Source of the DNA: an uncultured Muribaculaceae bacterium
GTDB taxonomy: Bacteria; Bacteroidota; Bacteroidia; Bacteroidales; Muribaculaceae
Assembly: GCA_934661195.1 (NCBI GenBank)
Contig: CAKUJD010000002.1
Coordinates: 62,001 to 126,000, forward strand
Direction: 5' to 3'
DNA length: 64,000 nucleotides
Made by a program: the position numbers and the translations under genes. Shown piece after piece: positions 1 to 8,986 of the stretch (position 1 is the first letter of the stretch; each line of letters opens with the position of its first letter). Under the pieces are notes generated by a model. That model was not told where the DNA came from, searched no databases, and worked only from the letters and a program-made list of their open reading frames with translations.

Positions 1-1327
1 CGTAGTTTGAGCAGCGGCGCTGGAACATCGACTTGGTGTCGTTGTCCACACCCATGGTCACCACCGCAATGCGGCGGCTGGCCAGATTGCGGATGGGCAG
101 CAGCTGGCGGTCGTTTTTCACCACGGTTATGGTGCCTGCTGTCAGGCGGCGCGCCATCAGTGAGGCCTCGGGCGAATTCACGTCTTCCACCACATTGCCG
201 GTGGCCACCTGCTGCGGCTTGTCGAGCCCAAGGGCATACTTGAATCGCAGCATCTTCTTGCACCGCTCGTCTATCACACTCTGCTTCAGCGTGCCGTCGG
301 CCACGGCGCGCTTTATGGCTGCAATTTCGTCGGGAATGTTCACCGGCATCAGCAGCACGTCGTTGCCGGCCAGCAGCGCGCTCACGCACACCGATCCGTC
401 CACCTTGGCGCCGCCCATGTTGAGGGCGTCGGTGAATATCAGGCCCTCAAAGCCCATCTTCTTCTTCAGCAGTCCGTTCACCACCTTGTCGCTCATTGTG
501 CCAGGCATCTTGCGCTGGTCGATGGCAGGCACATAGATGTGGCCCGTGAGCATGCCCGACAGGCCAGAGTTCACATACTGGCGGAAAGGCATGAGGTCGT
601 CGATGTTGAGCTCCTTCATGCTCTTGTCGATGGTGGGCAGCGACTTGTGCGAGTCCACGGTGGTCGAGCCGTGGCCGGGGAAGTGCTTGCCCACCGACAG
701 CACGCCGCCGTCTTCAAGGCCCTTGGCAAAGGCGATGCCGTGGCGCGCCACCACATCGGGGTTGTAGCCATAGCTGCGGTCGCCCACCACTGTGCGCGGG
801 CGGTCGATGACATCGAGCACGGGGGCGAAGTCAACGGTCACGCCCACGCGGCGCAGCTGTCGTGCCAGCTCGCGGCCGTAGTCGTAAAACAGTTTGTCGT
901 CGTTGATTGCACCCAAATACAGGTTGCGCGGATACTTTGGCGCGTTTTCAAGCCTCATGCTCAGGCCCCACTCGGCGTCGAGCGTAATCATCAGCGGCAC
1001 TTTGGCCATCGACTGGGCCAGATTGGTGCAGCTCACCTGCTTCTTTATCTCGCTCTCTTGGTAGATGAGTCCGCCCACCTTGTATTCGCTCACCAGGCGG
1101 CGCACATCGGCCTCGGTCTGCTCGTTGCCTTGCGGAAATACGGCGGCCACCATCAGCTGCGCTATGCGCTCGTCGGGAGTCATTTGGGCAAAGGTGGAGT
1201 TCACCCACTGCTCCATTGTCTTTTCGTCGGCGCGGTTGAGAATGGCCGGCTTTTTAGCCTGGATGGTGCCCGTGGCCATAACCACAGCCGCCACCAGCAT
1301 CAATAGGATTCGTTGAATTTGTTTCAT
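1..1327 (-). CDS. GH3 beta-N-acetylhexosaminidase-like glycosidase (3' end cut by window)
   Basis: The gene reads from an ATG at 1327 off the left edge, so about 442 N-terminal residues are visible and the C-terminus is missing. Residues 1-24 form a signal peptide, so the product is exported. The GH3 catalytic domain carries the KHFPGHG signature at residues 214-220, an Asp-Ser-His dyad region at 225-227 and the nucleophile-type Asp in IFTDALNMGG near residue 300. This is the NagZ-like branch, which removes N-acetylglucosamine from muropeptides or glycans. Bacteroidetes members are often about 1000 residues with a C-terminal beta-lactamase-like domain, so a large part may lie outside the window. 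It follows the 5'-nucleotidase gene by 33 nt on the same strand and is probably co-transcribed. Family certain, exact substrate not. Confidence 0.88.
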   Translation of the reverse strand, partial: MKQIQRILLMLVAAVVMATGTIQAKKPAILNRADEKTMEQWVNSTFAQMTPDERIAQLMVAAVFPQGNEQTEADVRRLVSEYKVGGLIYQESEIKKQVSCTNLAQSMAKVPLMITLDAEWGLSMRLENAPKYPRNLYLGAINDDKLFYDYGRELARQLRRVGVTVDFAPVLDVIDRPRTVVGDRSYGYNPDVVARHGIAFAKGLEDGGVLSVGKHFPGHGSTTVDSHKSLPTIDKSMKELNIDDLMPFRQYVNSGLSGMLTGHIYVPAIDQRKMPGTMSDKVVNGLLKKKMGFEGLIFTDALNMGGAKVDGSVCVSALLAGNDVLLMPVNIPDEIAAIKRAVADGTLKQSVIDERCKKMLRFKYALGLDKPQQVATGNVVEDVNSPEASLMARRLTAGTITVVKNDRQLLPIRNLASRRIAVVTMGVDNDTKSMFQRRCSNY

Positions 1328-1360
1328 TATAAGTGTTTATGTGAATGTGAGTTTTTTCCG

Positions 1361-2887
1361 TTATTTCTTCATCATGCGCATTTCGCCCGAGGCTTCCACC
1401 TTTTTGCCTTGCGCTGCCAGCTGCTTCATGTAGCTGAGCATGTGCCGGCCATATGGCACACCGTCAACATACACGCGCTTGGCGCGGGTGAAGGGCACCA
1501 TGTAGTCGCCTCCGTTGGCCAGATAGTCGATGGTGGCCATCGAATACACTTTGCGCGGGTCCACCTTCTTGCCGCTGACCTTGGCCGAGGTCACATTGCC
1601 GGCGGCATCGTAGACCACCCTCAGCTCGCGGCTCACGGCGTCGCCGCCGCGTCCGGCCATCACCTTGAGGGCCTCAAGCAGGTCGGCGCCCGTGATTTCG
1701 AGCACCATAAAGCGGTTGTTGAAGGGGAACATCGACCCAATCAGGCCCTCGCTCATGCCGCCTTGCGGAAAGTCTTGGCGAATGCCGCCCTTGTTCATTA
1801 TGGCGAAGTCGACGTGACGCTTGCTGAGGCCGCGCACAATGCTGGCGGCTGCGTCGCTCAGCCAGTTTTGCGCTGCCTGGCTTTGGCTGGCCATGCGGCG
1901 GGCCGATGTCACCACGGGGGTGTTCATCAGTGAGTCCACGCCGCGGCGGTAGGGTGCGAGCCACGCCGCCATGGCCGTGTAACTCGCGGCGGCTGCGTCG
2001 AGGCTGCTGTCGATTTTAATCTGCGAATACTGCACCTTGCGGGTGTCGAGGTCCACGTCATATCGGCCCACATATTTGCCCGACTTGCCGTTCTGCCCAA
2101 CGGTGATGATCCGGCCATCGGCGTTGGCCACCTGTGTGCGCTTGTCGCCGGGGCGCAGCAGCGTGTGCGAGTGCCCGCCTATCACCAGGTCGATGTAGTG
2201 GCTGCGCGTCACCAGTATCGAGTCGTTTGGCTGGCTGGCTTCGTAGGAGTCATAGCCTATGTGCGACACCACGGTCACGAAGTCCACCTTCTGCACCTCT
2301 TTCAGATATTTGGCCGTGGCGTCGGCCACGTCATAGGGGTCGAGATAGCGTATGCCGTTGTAGTTGCCCTCCGAAATCATGCCCTTGGGATTCACGTTGA
2401 GGCCTATGAAGGCCATGCGCTTGTCGCCAAACGCCTTCACAATGTAGGGCTCGAAGTGGCCGGCCATGCGCGACGCGCTCAGGTCGTAGTTGGTCGACAG
2501 GCGAGGCGTGCGCATGCGGTTATACAGGGTGGCCAGGCTGTCGGCTCCGTTGTCAAGCTCGTGGTTGCCAAGAATGGTCATGTCGTAGCGCAGGCTGTCG
2601 AGGCAGGCAAACTCCACCTTGCCGCCATACAGCGAGAAGTAGAGCGTGCCCTGCACGTCGTCGCCAGCGTCAACGGCCACCACGTTCTTGTTGTCGCGGC
2701 GCACCTGGTCGAATGCTGCCCGGCGGCGCAGAATGCCTCCAAGACCGTCGCTGGCAGGGTCGATTTGGCTGTGTGTGTCGTTGGTCGAGAGTATCACTAC
2801 GTGCTCGCCGCCTGCGGCTGCAGGGGCAAGCAGTGCCGTTGCCGCGCAGGCAACCATCAGTTTGCTTATTTTGCTCATATGTGTCAT
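1361..2887 (-). CDS. exported 5'-nucleotidase / UshA-type metallophosphatase
   Basis: A 508-residue bifunctional nucleotidase. The start at 2887 (or 2878) gives a signal peptide ending near residue 25. An in-frame extension to 3037 would cross the upstream gpmI terminator and is rejected. The N-terminal metallophosphatase domain has the metal-site motifs STNDTH (residues 34-39), DAGDDVQG, GNHE and GGHSHT. The C-terminal 5'-nucleotidase domain has NKGGIR and ANGGDY motifs. It hydrolyses extracytoplasmic nucleotides or UDP-sugars to nucleosides and phosphate for uptake. It leads a likely two-gene unit with the GH3 gene 33 nt downstream. Substrate preference cannot be read from the sequence. Confidence 0.93.
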   Translation of the reverse strand: MTHMSKISKLMVACAATALLAPAAAGGEHVVILSTNDTHSQIDPASDGLGGILRRRAAFDQVRRDNKNVVAVDAGDDVQGTLYFSLYGGKVEFACLDSLRYDMTILGNHELDNGADSLATLYNRMRTPRLSTNYDLSASRMAGHFEPYIVKAFGDKRMAFIGLNVNPKGMISEGNYNGIRYLDPYDVADATAKYLKEVQKVDFVTVVSHIGYDSYEASQPNDSILVTRSHYIDLVIGGHSHTLLRPGDKRTQVANADGRIITVGQNGKSGKYVGRYDVDLDTRKVQYSQIKIDSSLDAAAASYTAMAAWLAPYRRGVDSLMNTPVVTSARRMASQSQAAQNWLSDAAASIVRGLSKRHVDFAIMNKGGIRQDFPQGGMSEGLIGSMFPFNNRFMVLEITGADLLEALKVMAGRGGDAVSRELRVVYDAAGNVTSAKVSGKKVDPRKVYSMATIDYLANGGDYMVPFTRAKRVYVDGVPYGRHMLSYMKQLAAQGKKVEASGEMRMMKK

Positions 2888-2995
2888 AGATAAAGTTTTC
2901 AGCGTTGCTGTATATAGCCACGAAATTACTAAAAAAAAGCGCATTACACAAGCAAAAAACGCTTTTGGGACGCCTCTGGCCTGGCGTGCGGGCGC

Positions 2996-3034
2996 AAAAA
3001 AAACGGTCCCGCGCCTTCGCCAGCGCAGAACCGT
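2996..3034 (-). terminator. intrinsic terminator of gpmI
   Basis: On the minus strand a hairpin with a 12-bp stem (ACGGTTCTGCGC pairing with GCGCGGGACCGT, two G-U pairs) is followed by eight T residues. It lies directly after the gpmI stop and before the nucleotidase start, so the two genes are separate units. Confidence 0.85.
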
Positions 3035-3061
3035 CACGATAAAACGAGTATATGAAATAGA

Positions 3062-4582
3062 TTATTGTTTGTTGATCAGTCCTTTGCCGGTCATGTCGGC
3101 AGGCTGAGGAAGATCCATGATTTGGAGAATCGACGGCGCCACATCGGCCAGGCGGCCGTTTTCCACGGTGGCCTTCTTGTTGGCTGTGACATACACAAAG
3201 GGCACGGGGTTGAGCGAGTGCGCTGTGTTGGGAGTGCCGTCGGCGTTGAGGGCGTGGTCGGCGTTGCCGTGGTCGGCAATGATTATCACCTCATAGTCGG
3301 CTGCCTTGGCAGCCTCCACGGTGTCGCGCACGCAGTTGTCGATGGCCACTGCGGCCTTCTCGATTGCCTCATACACGCCGGTGTGGCCCACCATGTCGCC
3401 GTTGGCATAGTTCACCACAATGAAGTCGTATTTCTTTTCGCCGATGGCAGCCACCAGCTTGTCTTTCACCTCATAGGCACTCATCTCGGGCTTCAGGTCG
3501 TAGGTTGCCACCTTTGGCGAGGGCACCAGTATGCGGTCTTCGCCTTCGAATGGCGCTTCGCGTCCGCCGTTGAAGAAGAACGTCACGTGGGCATACTTCT
3601 CGGTCTCGGCGATGTGCAGCTGGTGCAGACCCTTGTTCGACAGATACTCGGCCAGGGTGTCCTTCACATTCTCCTTCTTGAAGAGGATGTGAACGCCTGT
3701 GAACGACGAGTCGTAGGGGGTCATGCAGTAGAATTGCAGGTCCTTGATGGTGTGCATTCCCTGCTCGGGTATGTCGTGCTGCGTCAGGGCAATGGTCATC
3801 TCCTTTGCGCGGTCGTTGCGGTAGTTGAAGAAAATCACCACGTCGCCTTCCTTGATGCGGCCGTCCACGGTGCTGTTCACGATGGGTTTGATGAACTCGT
3901 CGGTCACGCCCTCGTCATACGACTCCTGCACGGCCTGCACCATGTTGTCGCTCTTGCGGCCCACGCCGTTCACCAGCTGGTCGTAGGCCAGCTTCACGCG
4001 GTCCCAGTTCTTGTCGCGGTCCATGGCATAGTAGCGGCCTGTGATTGTGGCCACCACTCCTGCGCTTTGTGCGCAGTGCTTCTCCACATCGGCAATGAAG
4101 CCCTTGCCGCTTTCAGGGTCGGTGTCGCGGCCGTCCATGAAGCAGTGCAGATACACATTCTTCAGATTGTATTCCTTGGCGATGTCGCACAGGGCAAACA
4201 GGTGCTCGAGCGAACTGTGCACGCCGCCGGTGCTGGTGAGTCCCATAAAGTGCATGCCCTTGCCTGTGCGCTGCGCATAGCTGAATGCCTCAACCACTTC
4301 TGGATTCTTTAGAATCGACTTGTCGGCAATGGCGCGGTTGATCTTCACCAGATCCTGGTACACCACGCGGCCGGCGCCAATGTTGAGGTGGCCCACCTCG
4401 CTGTTGCCCATCTGGCCGTCGGGCAGACCCACGTTTTCACCGCTTGCCTGAAGCTGGCTGTTGGGGTAGTTCTTGAGCAGGCTGTCCCAGTAGGGGGTGG
4501 GGGCGTTGTAAATTGCGTCACTCTTGCTGTGGTCACCTATTCCCCAGCCGTCGAGAATCATCAGTAATGCTTTCTTTCCCAT
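3062..4582 (-). CDS. gpmI: 2,3-bisphosphoglycerate-independent phosphoglycerate mutase
   Basis: A 506-residue iPGM, full length for the family. It interconverts 3- and 2-phosphoglycerate in glycolysis and gluconeogenesis in the cytoplasm using two Mn ions. Visible are the metal Asp in ILDGWGIG (residue 11), the phosphoserine nucleophile Ser61 in [14 protein letters not shown], and the C-terminal metal motif ADHGNADH. It is flanked by its own promoter upstream and a strong terminator downstream, so it appears monocistronic. Confidence 0.97.
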   Translation of the reverse strand: MGKKALLMILDGWGIGDHSKSDAIYNAPTPYWDSLLKNYPNSQLQASGENVGLPDGQMGNSEVGHLNIGAGRVVYQDLVKINRAIADKSILKNPEVVEAFSYAQRTGKGMHFMGLTSTGGVHSSLEHLFALCDIAKEYNLKNVYLHCFMDGRDTDPESGKGFIADVEKHCAQSAGVVATITGRYYAMDRDKNWDRVKLAYDQLVNGVGRKSDNMVQAVQESYDEGVTDEFIKPIVNSTVDGRIKEGDVVIFFNYRNDRAKEMTIALTQHDIPEQGMHTIKDLQFYCMTPYDSSFTGVHILFKKENVKDTLAEYLSNKGLHQLHIAETEKYAHVTFFFNGGREAPFEGEDRILVPSPKVATYDLKPEMSAYEVKDKLVAAIGEKKYDFIVVNYANGDMVGHTGVYEAIEKAAVAIDNCVRDTVEAAKAADYEVIIIADHGNADHALNADGTPNTAHSLNPVPFVYVTANKKATVENGRLADVAPSILQIMDLPQPADMTGKGLINKQ

Positions 4583-4653
4583 AATTCTTTCGTTTCTGTG
4601 TTTATTTTAGTTTCGTTTAGTTTCGTTTGCCAAGTTACTCGCTTTCGCAGCTA

Positions 4654-4685
4654 CAAAGATACGCCACTTGTGGCACTGTGTCAAG
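4654..4685 (-). promoter_or_regulatory. Bacteroidetes-type promoter of gpmI
   Basis: Reading the minus strand, a CTTG box (4682-4685), a 20-nt spacer and TATCTTTG (4654-4661) match the -33/-7 consensus. The predicted leader is about 65 nt. Confidence 0.7.
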
Positions 4686-4752
4686 CGGTAAGCAAGCCAA
4701 TAGTTGCCGTATTTAAGAAAATTTACACTTTGTGGCTGGCCGACAACAACAA

Positions 4753-4781
4753 ATGGGCCGCTGCCTTTGGCAGTAGCCCAT
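4753..4781 (-). terminator. probable terminator of rplS
   Basis: A hairpin 40 nt past the rplS stop: ATGGGC and CTGCC on one arm pair with GGCAG and GCCCAT on the other around an AAA loop. It is followed by TTGTTGTTG rather than a clean T run. Confidence 0.6.
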
Positions 4782-4820
4782 ATTGTGATTGCTGAAATGC
4801 GACTTTTGCAAGCCTTGCCC

Positions 4821-5189
4821 TTAAGCCTCCTTCTCCTTTGTGAGGATGCGGCGCTCCTTGATGCGGGCCTTCTTGCCGGTGAGGTTGCGCAGATAGTAGA
4901 TGCGGGCGCGGCGCACACGGCCGTGCTTGTTGATTTCGATGCTGTCGATAAACGGCGACTCGATGGGGAAGATACGCTCCACACCGATGTTGTCGCTGAT
5001 TTTGCGCACTGTGAAACGCTTCTTGTCGCCCTCGCCGCTGATTTTCAGCACTGTGCCGCGATACTTCTGGATACGCTCCTTGTTACCCTCTTTAATGCGG
5101 TAGGCCACTGTGATGGTGTCACCGGGATAGAATACGGGAAGTTCCTTCTTTGTAGCAAATGCTTGCTCAACAACTTTAATTAAGTCCAT
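4821..5189 (-). CDS. rplS: 50S ribosomal protein L19
   Basis: A 122-residue L19. It sits at the 30S-50S interface. The body contains the family hallmarks FYPGDTITVAYRIKEGNKER, RVERIFPIESPFI-like core (here GVERIFPIESP) and RRARIYYLRN, with a basic C-terminal tail. It stands alone, with its own consensus promoter (5281-5311) and an 84-nt leader, unlike the usual rimM-trmD-rplS operon of other phyla. Confidence 0.97.
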   Translation of the reverse strand: MDLIKVVEQAFATKKELPVFYPGDTITVAYRIKEGNKERIQKYRGTVLKISGEGDKKRFTVRKISDNIGVERIFPIESPFIDSIEINKHGRVRRARIYYLRNLTGKKARIKERRILTKEKEA

Positions 5190-5280
5190 TTTGATTTTAT
5201 CGTTTTTTCTTTCAACATTTTCTTATCGCAATATTCACAAGCCACTCGATATTTCTTGCCAGAGATTACGAAAAGCGGTG

Positions 5281-5311
5281 CAAATTTAGCACTTTTTCCC
5301 GACCAAGCAAA
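5281..5311 (-). promoter_or_regulatory. promoter of rplS (perfect -33/-7)
   Basis: On the minus strand TTTG (5308-5311), a 19-nt spacer, then TAAATTTG (5281-5288). This is an exact match to the Bacteroidetes consensus and places the transcript start near 5277. Confidence 0.85.
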
Positions 5312-5396
5312 ATATTTGAGCAGCTAACTGCCTAACGTTGGCGTTTTTCTGCTGTTCCGTCTCTTATATTATATGTGAAGTTGTGCGAAAAATGCT

Positions 5397-5404
5397 TAAC
5401 TTTG
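5397..5404 (+). promoter_or_regulatory. -7 box of the serine protease gene
   Basis: TAACTTTG lies 33 nt before the protease ATG. A weaker TTGTG at 5381 may serve as the upstream box (spacer short, about 12-16 nt). Confidence 0.6.
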
Positions 5405-5436
5405 TGCGTTGAAATCATTTTTTTTGAACCCCGACT

Positions 5437-6579
5437 ATGAATCATAAGTTTACATTTCACACGCTGTGGGCGGCCATGATGGCGCTTGCGCTCACATTCG
5501 CATCATGCAGTGGCGAGAAAGACGCTCAGACGCTTTTCAGCGAGGACGCAGGCGGCGTGGTGGTGATCGTCAACCGCTTTTACTACGAGCTGCACCTGGG
5601 CAACGGCGAAACGCTATATTTCACCGGCCTTGACGACGATGGCGACATCAGCGGCCTCACGGCCGACCTCAACGAGGTGAAGCGCAACAAGGCCGAGAGC
5701 TACGGCACCGGCTTTTTCGTCGACGGCAAGGGCCTAATTCTCACCAACCGCCACGTGGTGCAGCCTGTCATCGACAAGCAGCAGGTGCAGCGCGCCTGGT
5801 CGTCGATCATCGCGGCCTACAAGCAGCTGTGCGAAAGCTATGCCCAGCAGCTGTCCGACCAGTTCGACCAGCTCGAAAGCCAAAAGGAAGACTGCTATGT
5901 GTATGACGAATACACCGACTCATATGTGCCCGACAACGTGCGCCTGTCGCAAATCCAAAGCCAGCAGGAGCAGCTGAGGCAGGAATACCAGCAGGCTGGA
6001 AGCACCTACCGCGGCCTGTCGGACATAAGCGTGAACAACGTCACCGTCAGCTCGGTGTGCGAGCTTGGCATCGCCTACAACGACACCTACGTGAGCTCGG
6101 CCGACGACTTCCTCAACAACAATCCCTGCACAGTGGTGCGCGTGTCGGGCAACGACGATGTCGACCTGGCTCTTATTCAACTCAAGTCGCGGGTAACCCC
6201 CGACGGCGCGCACATCTTTGCCACTGCTGCCCACCGCCACGACGCGGGCTTCCTGTCGTCGCTGTTTGGCGGCGGTGGCGACGCCAAGCTCACCATCAGC
6301 CAGCCGCTGTACATGATAGGCTACAATGCCGGTCCCATGTTGGCCAACACCAAGCAGGGCATCAAGGTGCAGATGACCACCGGCAAGGTCACCCAGCTGC
6401 CCGACGGCGACCGCCTGCTCTACGACATCCCCACGATGCAAGGCTCAAGCGGCAGCCCGGTGATTGACGCCTACGGCAACCTTGTGGCAGTGAACTATGC
6501 CAAGCTCGTGGGGTCGGACAACTTCAATTTCGGCATCCCGGTCAATAAAATCGAGTCGTTCCTGTACGACAAGCAATAG
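5437..6579 (+). CDS. trypsin-like serine protease, predicted lipoprotein
   Basis: A 380-residue S1-fold protease of the chymotrypsin/DegP-like type. The N-terminus is a lipoprotein signal with lipidation at Cys24 (TFASC). The catalytic triad can be read as His106 (LTNRHVV), Asp243 (DVDLALIQL) and Ser338 (QGSSGSPVID). Between His and Asp there is an unusually long, polar, mostly helical insert (about residues 115-190, rich in Q, E, Y), and the oxyanion-loop serine motif is GSSGSP rather than GNSGGP. No PDZ domain follows. It stands alone with its own -7 box. A role in cell-envelope protein turnover is inferred, not shown. Confidence 0.85.
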   Translation: MNHKFTFHTLWAAMMALALTFASCSGEKDAQTLFSEDAGGVVVIVNRFYYELHLGNGETLYFTGLDDDGDISGLTADLNEVKRNKAESYGTGFFVDGKGLILTNRHVVQPVIDKQQVQRAWSSIIAAYKQLCESYAQQLSDQFDQLESQKEDCYVYDEYTDSYVPDNVRLSQIQSQQEQLRQEYQQAGSTYRGLSDISVNNVTVSSVCELGIAYNDTYVSSADDFLNNNPCTVVRVSGNDDVDLALIQLKSRVTPDGAHIFATAAHRHDAGFLSSLFGGGGDAKLTISQPLYMIGYNAGPMLANTKQGIKVQMTTGKVTQLPDGDRLLYDIPTMQGSSGSPVIDAYGNLVAVNYAKLVGSDNFNFGIPVNKIESFLYDKQ

Positions 6580-6636
6580 GGCGGCGGTGACGAGATTGAA
6601 TAATGGCTTGGCATAAGCCAGCCAGCATGCTATAAT

Positions 6637-6676
6637 AAAAGGATAGCCCGGATTCACTTTCCGGGCTATCCTTTTT
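6637..6676. terminator. bidirectional terminator
   Basis: An 11-bp stem (GGATAGCCCGG with CCGGGCTATCC) has A4 before and T5 after. It can end the protease transcript from the left and the winged-helix gene from the right. Confidence 0.85.
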
Positions 6677-6753
6677 AATTCGGTAATATTTTCGTTGCTC
6701 AGCAGCCGTGGCCGTGGCGTCAGCCCGCGCCATTTGCGGTGCTGTGCGGTGGA

Positions 6754-6972
6754 TTAGAGCAGAGTCACCTCCACCTCTTTCTCGGCTTGGTCAGATTCTA
6801 CGCTGATTTTACCCTCGCGGGCCAGCCAGCCAATAGCGGCAAAAATTTCTTTCTCTTTCAGCTTTGTGGCCTTGCGCAGACCCTTCACGCTGAGTGTGCC
6901 TTGGGCATCGTTGAGCGCGTTCCACACGGCGCCTGCCCAGAGTCCAATAGTTTCTACGTTCATAAAACTCAA
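6754..6972 (-). CDS. small winged-helix domain protein
   Basis: A 72-residue protein matching the short Bacteroidetes winged helix-turn-helix family (DUF2582-like): an N-terminal helix (VETIGLWAGAVWNAL), a central helix-turn-helix (GLRKATKLKEKEIFAAIGWLAREGKI) and a short beta wing (ISVESDQAEKEVEVTLL). The start could be 6972 or the internal ATG at 6963. It is monocistronic, with a perfect promoter at 7005-7035. DNA binding is likely from the fold; the target is unknown. Confidence 0.82.
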   Translation of the reverse strand: MSFMNVETIGLWAGAVWNALNDAQGTLSVKGLRKATKLKEKEIFAAIGWLAREGKISVESDQAEKEVEVTLL

Positions 6973-7004
6973 GAATTTTAAACAAATAATCTAAAAAATC
7001 AGTG

Positions 7005-7035
7005 CAAAGATATCCATTTATCGCTAAACCGCAAA
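7005..7035 (-). promoter_or_regulatory. promoter of the winged-helix gene
   Basis: Minus strand: TTTG (7032-7035), 19-nt spacer, TATCTTTG (7005-7012). Exact consensus; about 30 nt of leader. Confidence 0.85.
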
Positions 7036-7115
7036 ATCCCAGCCCATTTTGTTGCCCAAACCTCTACCACTAACTTCTGTAATTTACTTTGTTTTCAACG
7101 GTGTCGCCATCAGTC

Positions 7116-7217
7116 TTTAAACGGCAATGGAGACAATATAGACAAATTAAGTGGCAAACTGATCCTTTTTCTAATGCGTGCAGGCCATTGTCTCTATTGT
7201 CTCTATTGCCGTTTTAA
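7116..7217. repeat. 102-bp inverted-repeat element between divergent genes
   Basis: Two arms of about 30 nt (7116-7145 and 7188-7217) are inverted copies with two mismatches and one extra T, separated by 42 nt. The outer ends are TTTAAACGGC and GCCGTTTTAAA. It could be a miniature transposable-element relic or a large regulatory hairpin. No ORF lies inside. Confidence 0.75.
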
Positions 7218-7252
7218 ATCAACGAAAGTGCAGCGTCGGTTGGCGGCTTTTC

Positions 7253-7283
7253 TTTGCTATGCCGCCTTTTTGAGCTATATTTG
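7253..7283 (+). promoter_or_regulatory. promoter of rsgA (perfect -33/-7)
   Basis: TTTG (7253-7256), 19-nt spacer, TATATTTG (7276-7283). The predicted transcript start is only about 6 nt before the ATG at 7293, so an upstream in-frame ATG at 7254 lies in the promoter and cannot be the start. Confidence 0.88.
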
Positions 7284-7292
7284 CAGCCAAGT

Positions 7293-8228
7293 ATGGAAGG
7301 ACTCGTAATTAGGAACACTGGCAGCTGGTATGAGGTGCGTCTCGACGGCGGCCGCACTGTGAATTGCAAAATCAAAGGCAACCTGCGCCTCAAGGGCTAC
7401 CGCTGCACCAATCCAGTGGCGGTGGGCGACATCGTGACGCTCGACCCCAAGCCCGACGGCACAGCCTTTATCACCGGCATTGCCGAGCGGCGCAACTACA
7501 TAATTCGCCGCGCCAGCAATCTGAGCAAGGAATTCCAAATAATAGCCGCCAACCTCGACCAGGCAGCTCTGGTGGTGACGCTGGCCAACCCGGTGACCAA
7601 CACCACATTCATCGACCGCTTCCTGGCTACGGCCATGGCCTATTCGGTGCCGGCGCTGCTTGTGGTCAACAAGGTTGACTTGCTTTCCGCGCCCGACGAC
7701 GCCGAGCTGCTCAGCGCCTTCGCCTACCTCTACCGCTCCATTGGCTACACCGTGCTGCCCACATCCACAATCACAGGCCAGGGCATGGAAGCCCTGCGCC
7801 AGGCCGTGGCCGGCAAGACCACGCTGCTCTCAGGCAATTCTGGCGTGGGCAAGACGTCGATAATCAATGCCCTTGTGCCCGATGCCGGACTTAGGGTGGG
7901 CGATGTGTCGCAGTCGCATCACACGGGCATGCACACCACCACATTCAGCGAGATGCTCGACCTGCCTGGCGGCGGATGCCTCATCGACACCCCTGGGGTG
8001 AAGGGCTTCGGCACCATCGACTTCGAGCGCGCGCAGGTGGCCCACTACTTTCCCGAGATATTCAGGTATTCCGAGGGCTGCCGCTATGGCAACTGCACCC
8101 ACACCCACGAGCCGCACTGCGCCGTGCGCGAGGCCGTGGAGCAGAGCCTCATCAGCCAGTCGCGCTACGCCAGCTACCTCAGCATCATCGACGACGACCC
8201 CAACGACAAATACCGCAAACCCTTCTAA
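7293..8228 (+). CDS. rsgA: ribosome small subunit-dependent GTPase A
   Basis: A 311-residue RsgA that checks late 30S maturation. Residues 1-65 form the OB fold. The GTPase is circularly permuted: G4 NKVD at 126-129, G1 GNSGVGKT at 181-188, G3 DTPG at 232-235, then the zinc finger with Cys263, Cys268, His270 and Cys276. The start at 7293 fits the family N-terminus ([15 protein letters not shown]) and the promoter position. The mRNA should be nearly leaderless. Downstream genes are 100 nt away with their own -7 box. Confidence 0.96.
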   Translation: MEGLVIRNTGSWYEVRLDGGRTVNCKIKGNLRLKGYRCTNPVAVGDIVTLDPKPDGTAFITGIAERRNYIIRRASNLSKEFQIIAANLDQAALVVTLANPVTNTTFIDRFLATAMAYSVPALLVVNKVDLLSAPDDAELLSAFAYLYRSIGYTVLPTSTITGQGMEALRQAVAGKTTLLSGNSGVGKTSIINALVPDAGLRVGDVSQSHHTGMHTTTFSEMLDLPGGGCLIDTPGVKGFGTIDFERAQVAHYFPEIFRYSEGCRYGNCTHTHEPHCAVREAVEQSLISQSRYASYLSIIDDDPNDKYRKPF

Positions 8229-8270
8229 CCTCACCCCCCCTGGTGTGGGCCGTTTGTCAATATTTTATTG

Positions 8271-8278
8271 TATCTTTG
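8271..8278 (+). promoter_or_regulatory. -7 box of the TRIC-family gene
   Basis: TATCTTTG 55 nt before the ATG. A TTTG at 8253 is only 14 nt upstream, so the -33 element is unclear. Confidence 0.55.
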
Positions 8279-8332
8279 CATTGGCAATAAACAAAAAAAT
8301 AATTTTAAAAACTACTATATCGTTCCAGCTTT

Positions 8333-8947
8333 ATGGAAGTAATGGATACCTTTGAGTTTATACTCGAAATCGTGGCCACGCTGTTCTATGCCATCAGCGG
8401 CATCCGCTTGGCCGCGGTAAAGAAGTTCGACTGGTTCGGAGCCTACTCCATAGGCTTTATCACAGCCATAGGCGGCGGCACCATGCGCGATGTGTTTCTG
8501 GGCATCAACCCGTTTTGGATGCTCAACCCGTGGTATGCCATTGCCACGGTGGCCGGCCTCGTGGTGGTGATAGCGTTCCGCAAATATCTGGTCAAGCTCG
8601 AAGGCACATTCTACATATTCGACGCCTTCGGCCTGGCGCTGTTTGTGGACGTGGGCATCTACAAGACCCTGATGATGGGCTACCCCATGTGGGTGGCGCT
8701 CATCATGGGCACCATCACAGGTGCCATGGGCGGTGTGCTGCGCGACATCTTCATCAACGAGGAGCCGCTGGTGTTCCGCAAAGAGATTTATGCCACAGCG
8801 TGCATAGCCGGCGGCATACTCTACTGGGTGATAGGCCTGCTGGGCGGCACCAGCATTGCGCAGCAGCTGGCTTGCGCCGTGCTTGTGATAGTGCTGCGCT
8901 ATCTGGCCGTGCGCCACAACTGGTCGTTCCCCATAATGCAGGACTGA
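8333..8947 (+). CDS. TRIC-type cation channel family protein (UPF0126/YicG)
   Basis: A 204-residue polytopic membrane protein with about seven hydrophobic segments. It carries the duplicated three-helix repeat of bacterial TRIC homologues, with the glycine-rich signatures AIGGGTMRDVFLG in the first half and GAMGGVLRDIFINE in the second. Family members are trimeric monovalent cation channels; physiological role in bacteria is not settled. The start may be 8333 or the ATG three codons later. The GtrA-like gene follows 39 nt downstream and may be co-transcribed. Confidence 0.9.
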   Translation: MEVMDTFEFILEIVATLFYAISGIRLAAVKKFDWFGAYSIGFITAIGGGTMRDVFLGINPFWMLNPWYAIATVAGLVVVIAFRKYLVKLEGTFYIFDAFGLALFVDVGIYKTLMMGYPMWVALIMGTITGAMGGVLRDIFINEEPLVFRKEIYATACIAGGILYWVIGLLGGTSIAQQLACAVLVIVLRYLAVRHNWSFPIMQD

Positions 8948-8986
8948 TGTGGTAGGAGGTTTACAAAAAATAACGACAAGACTGCA

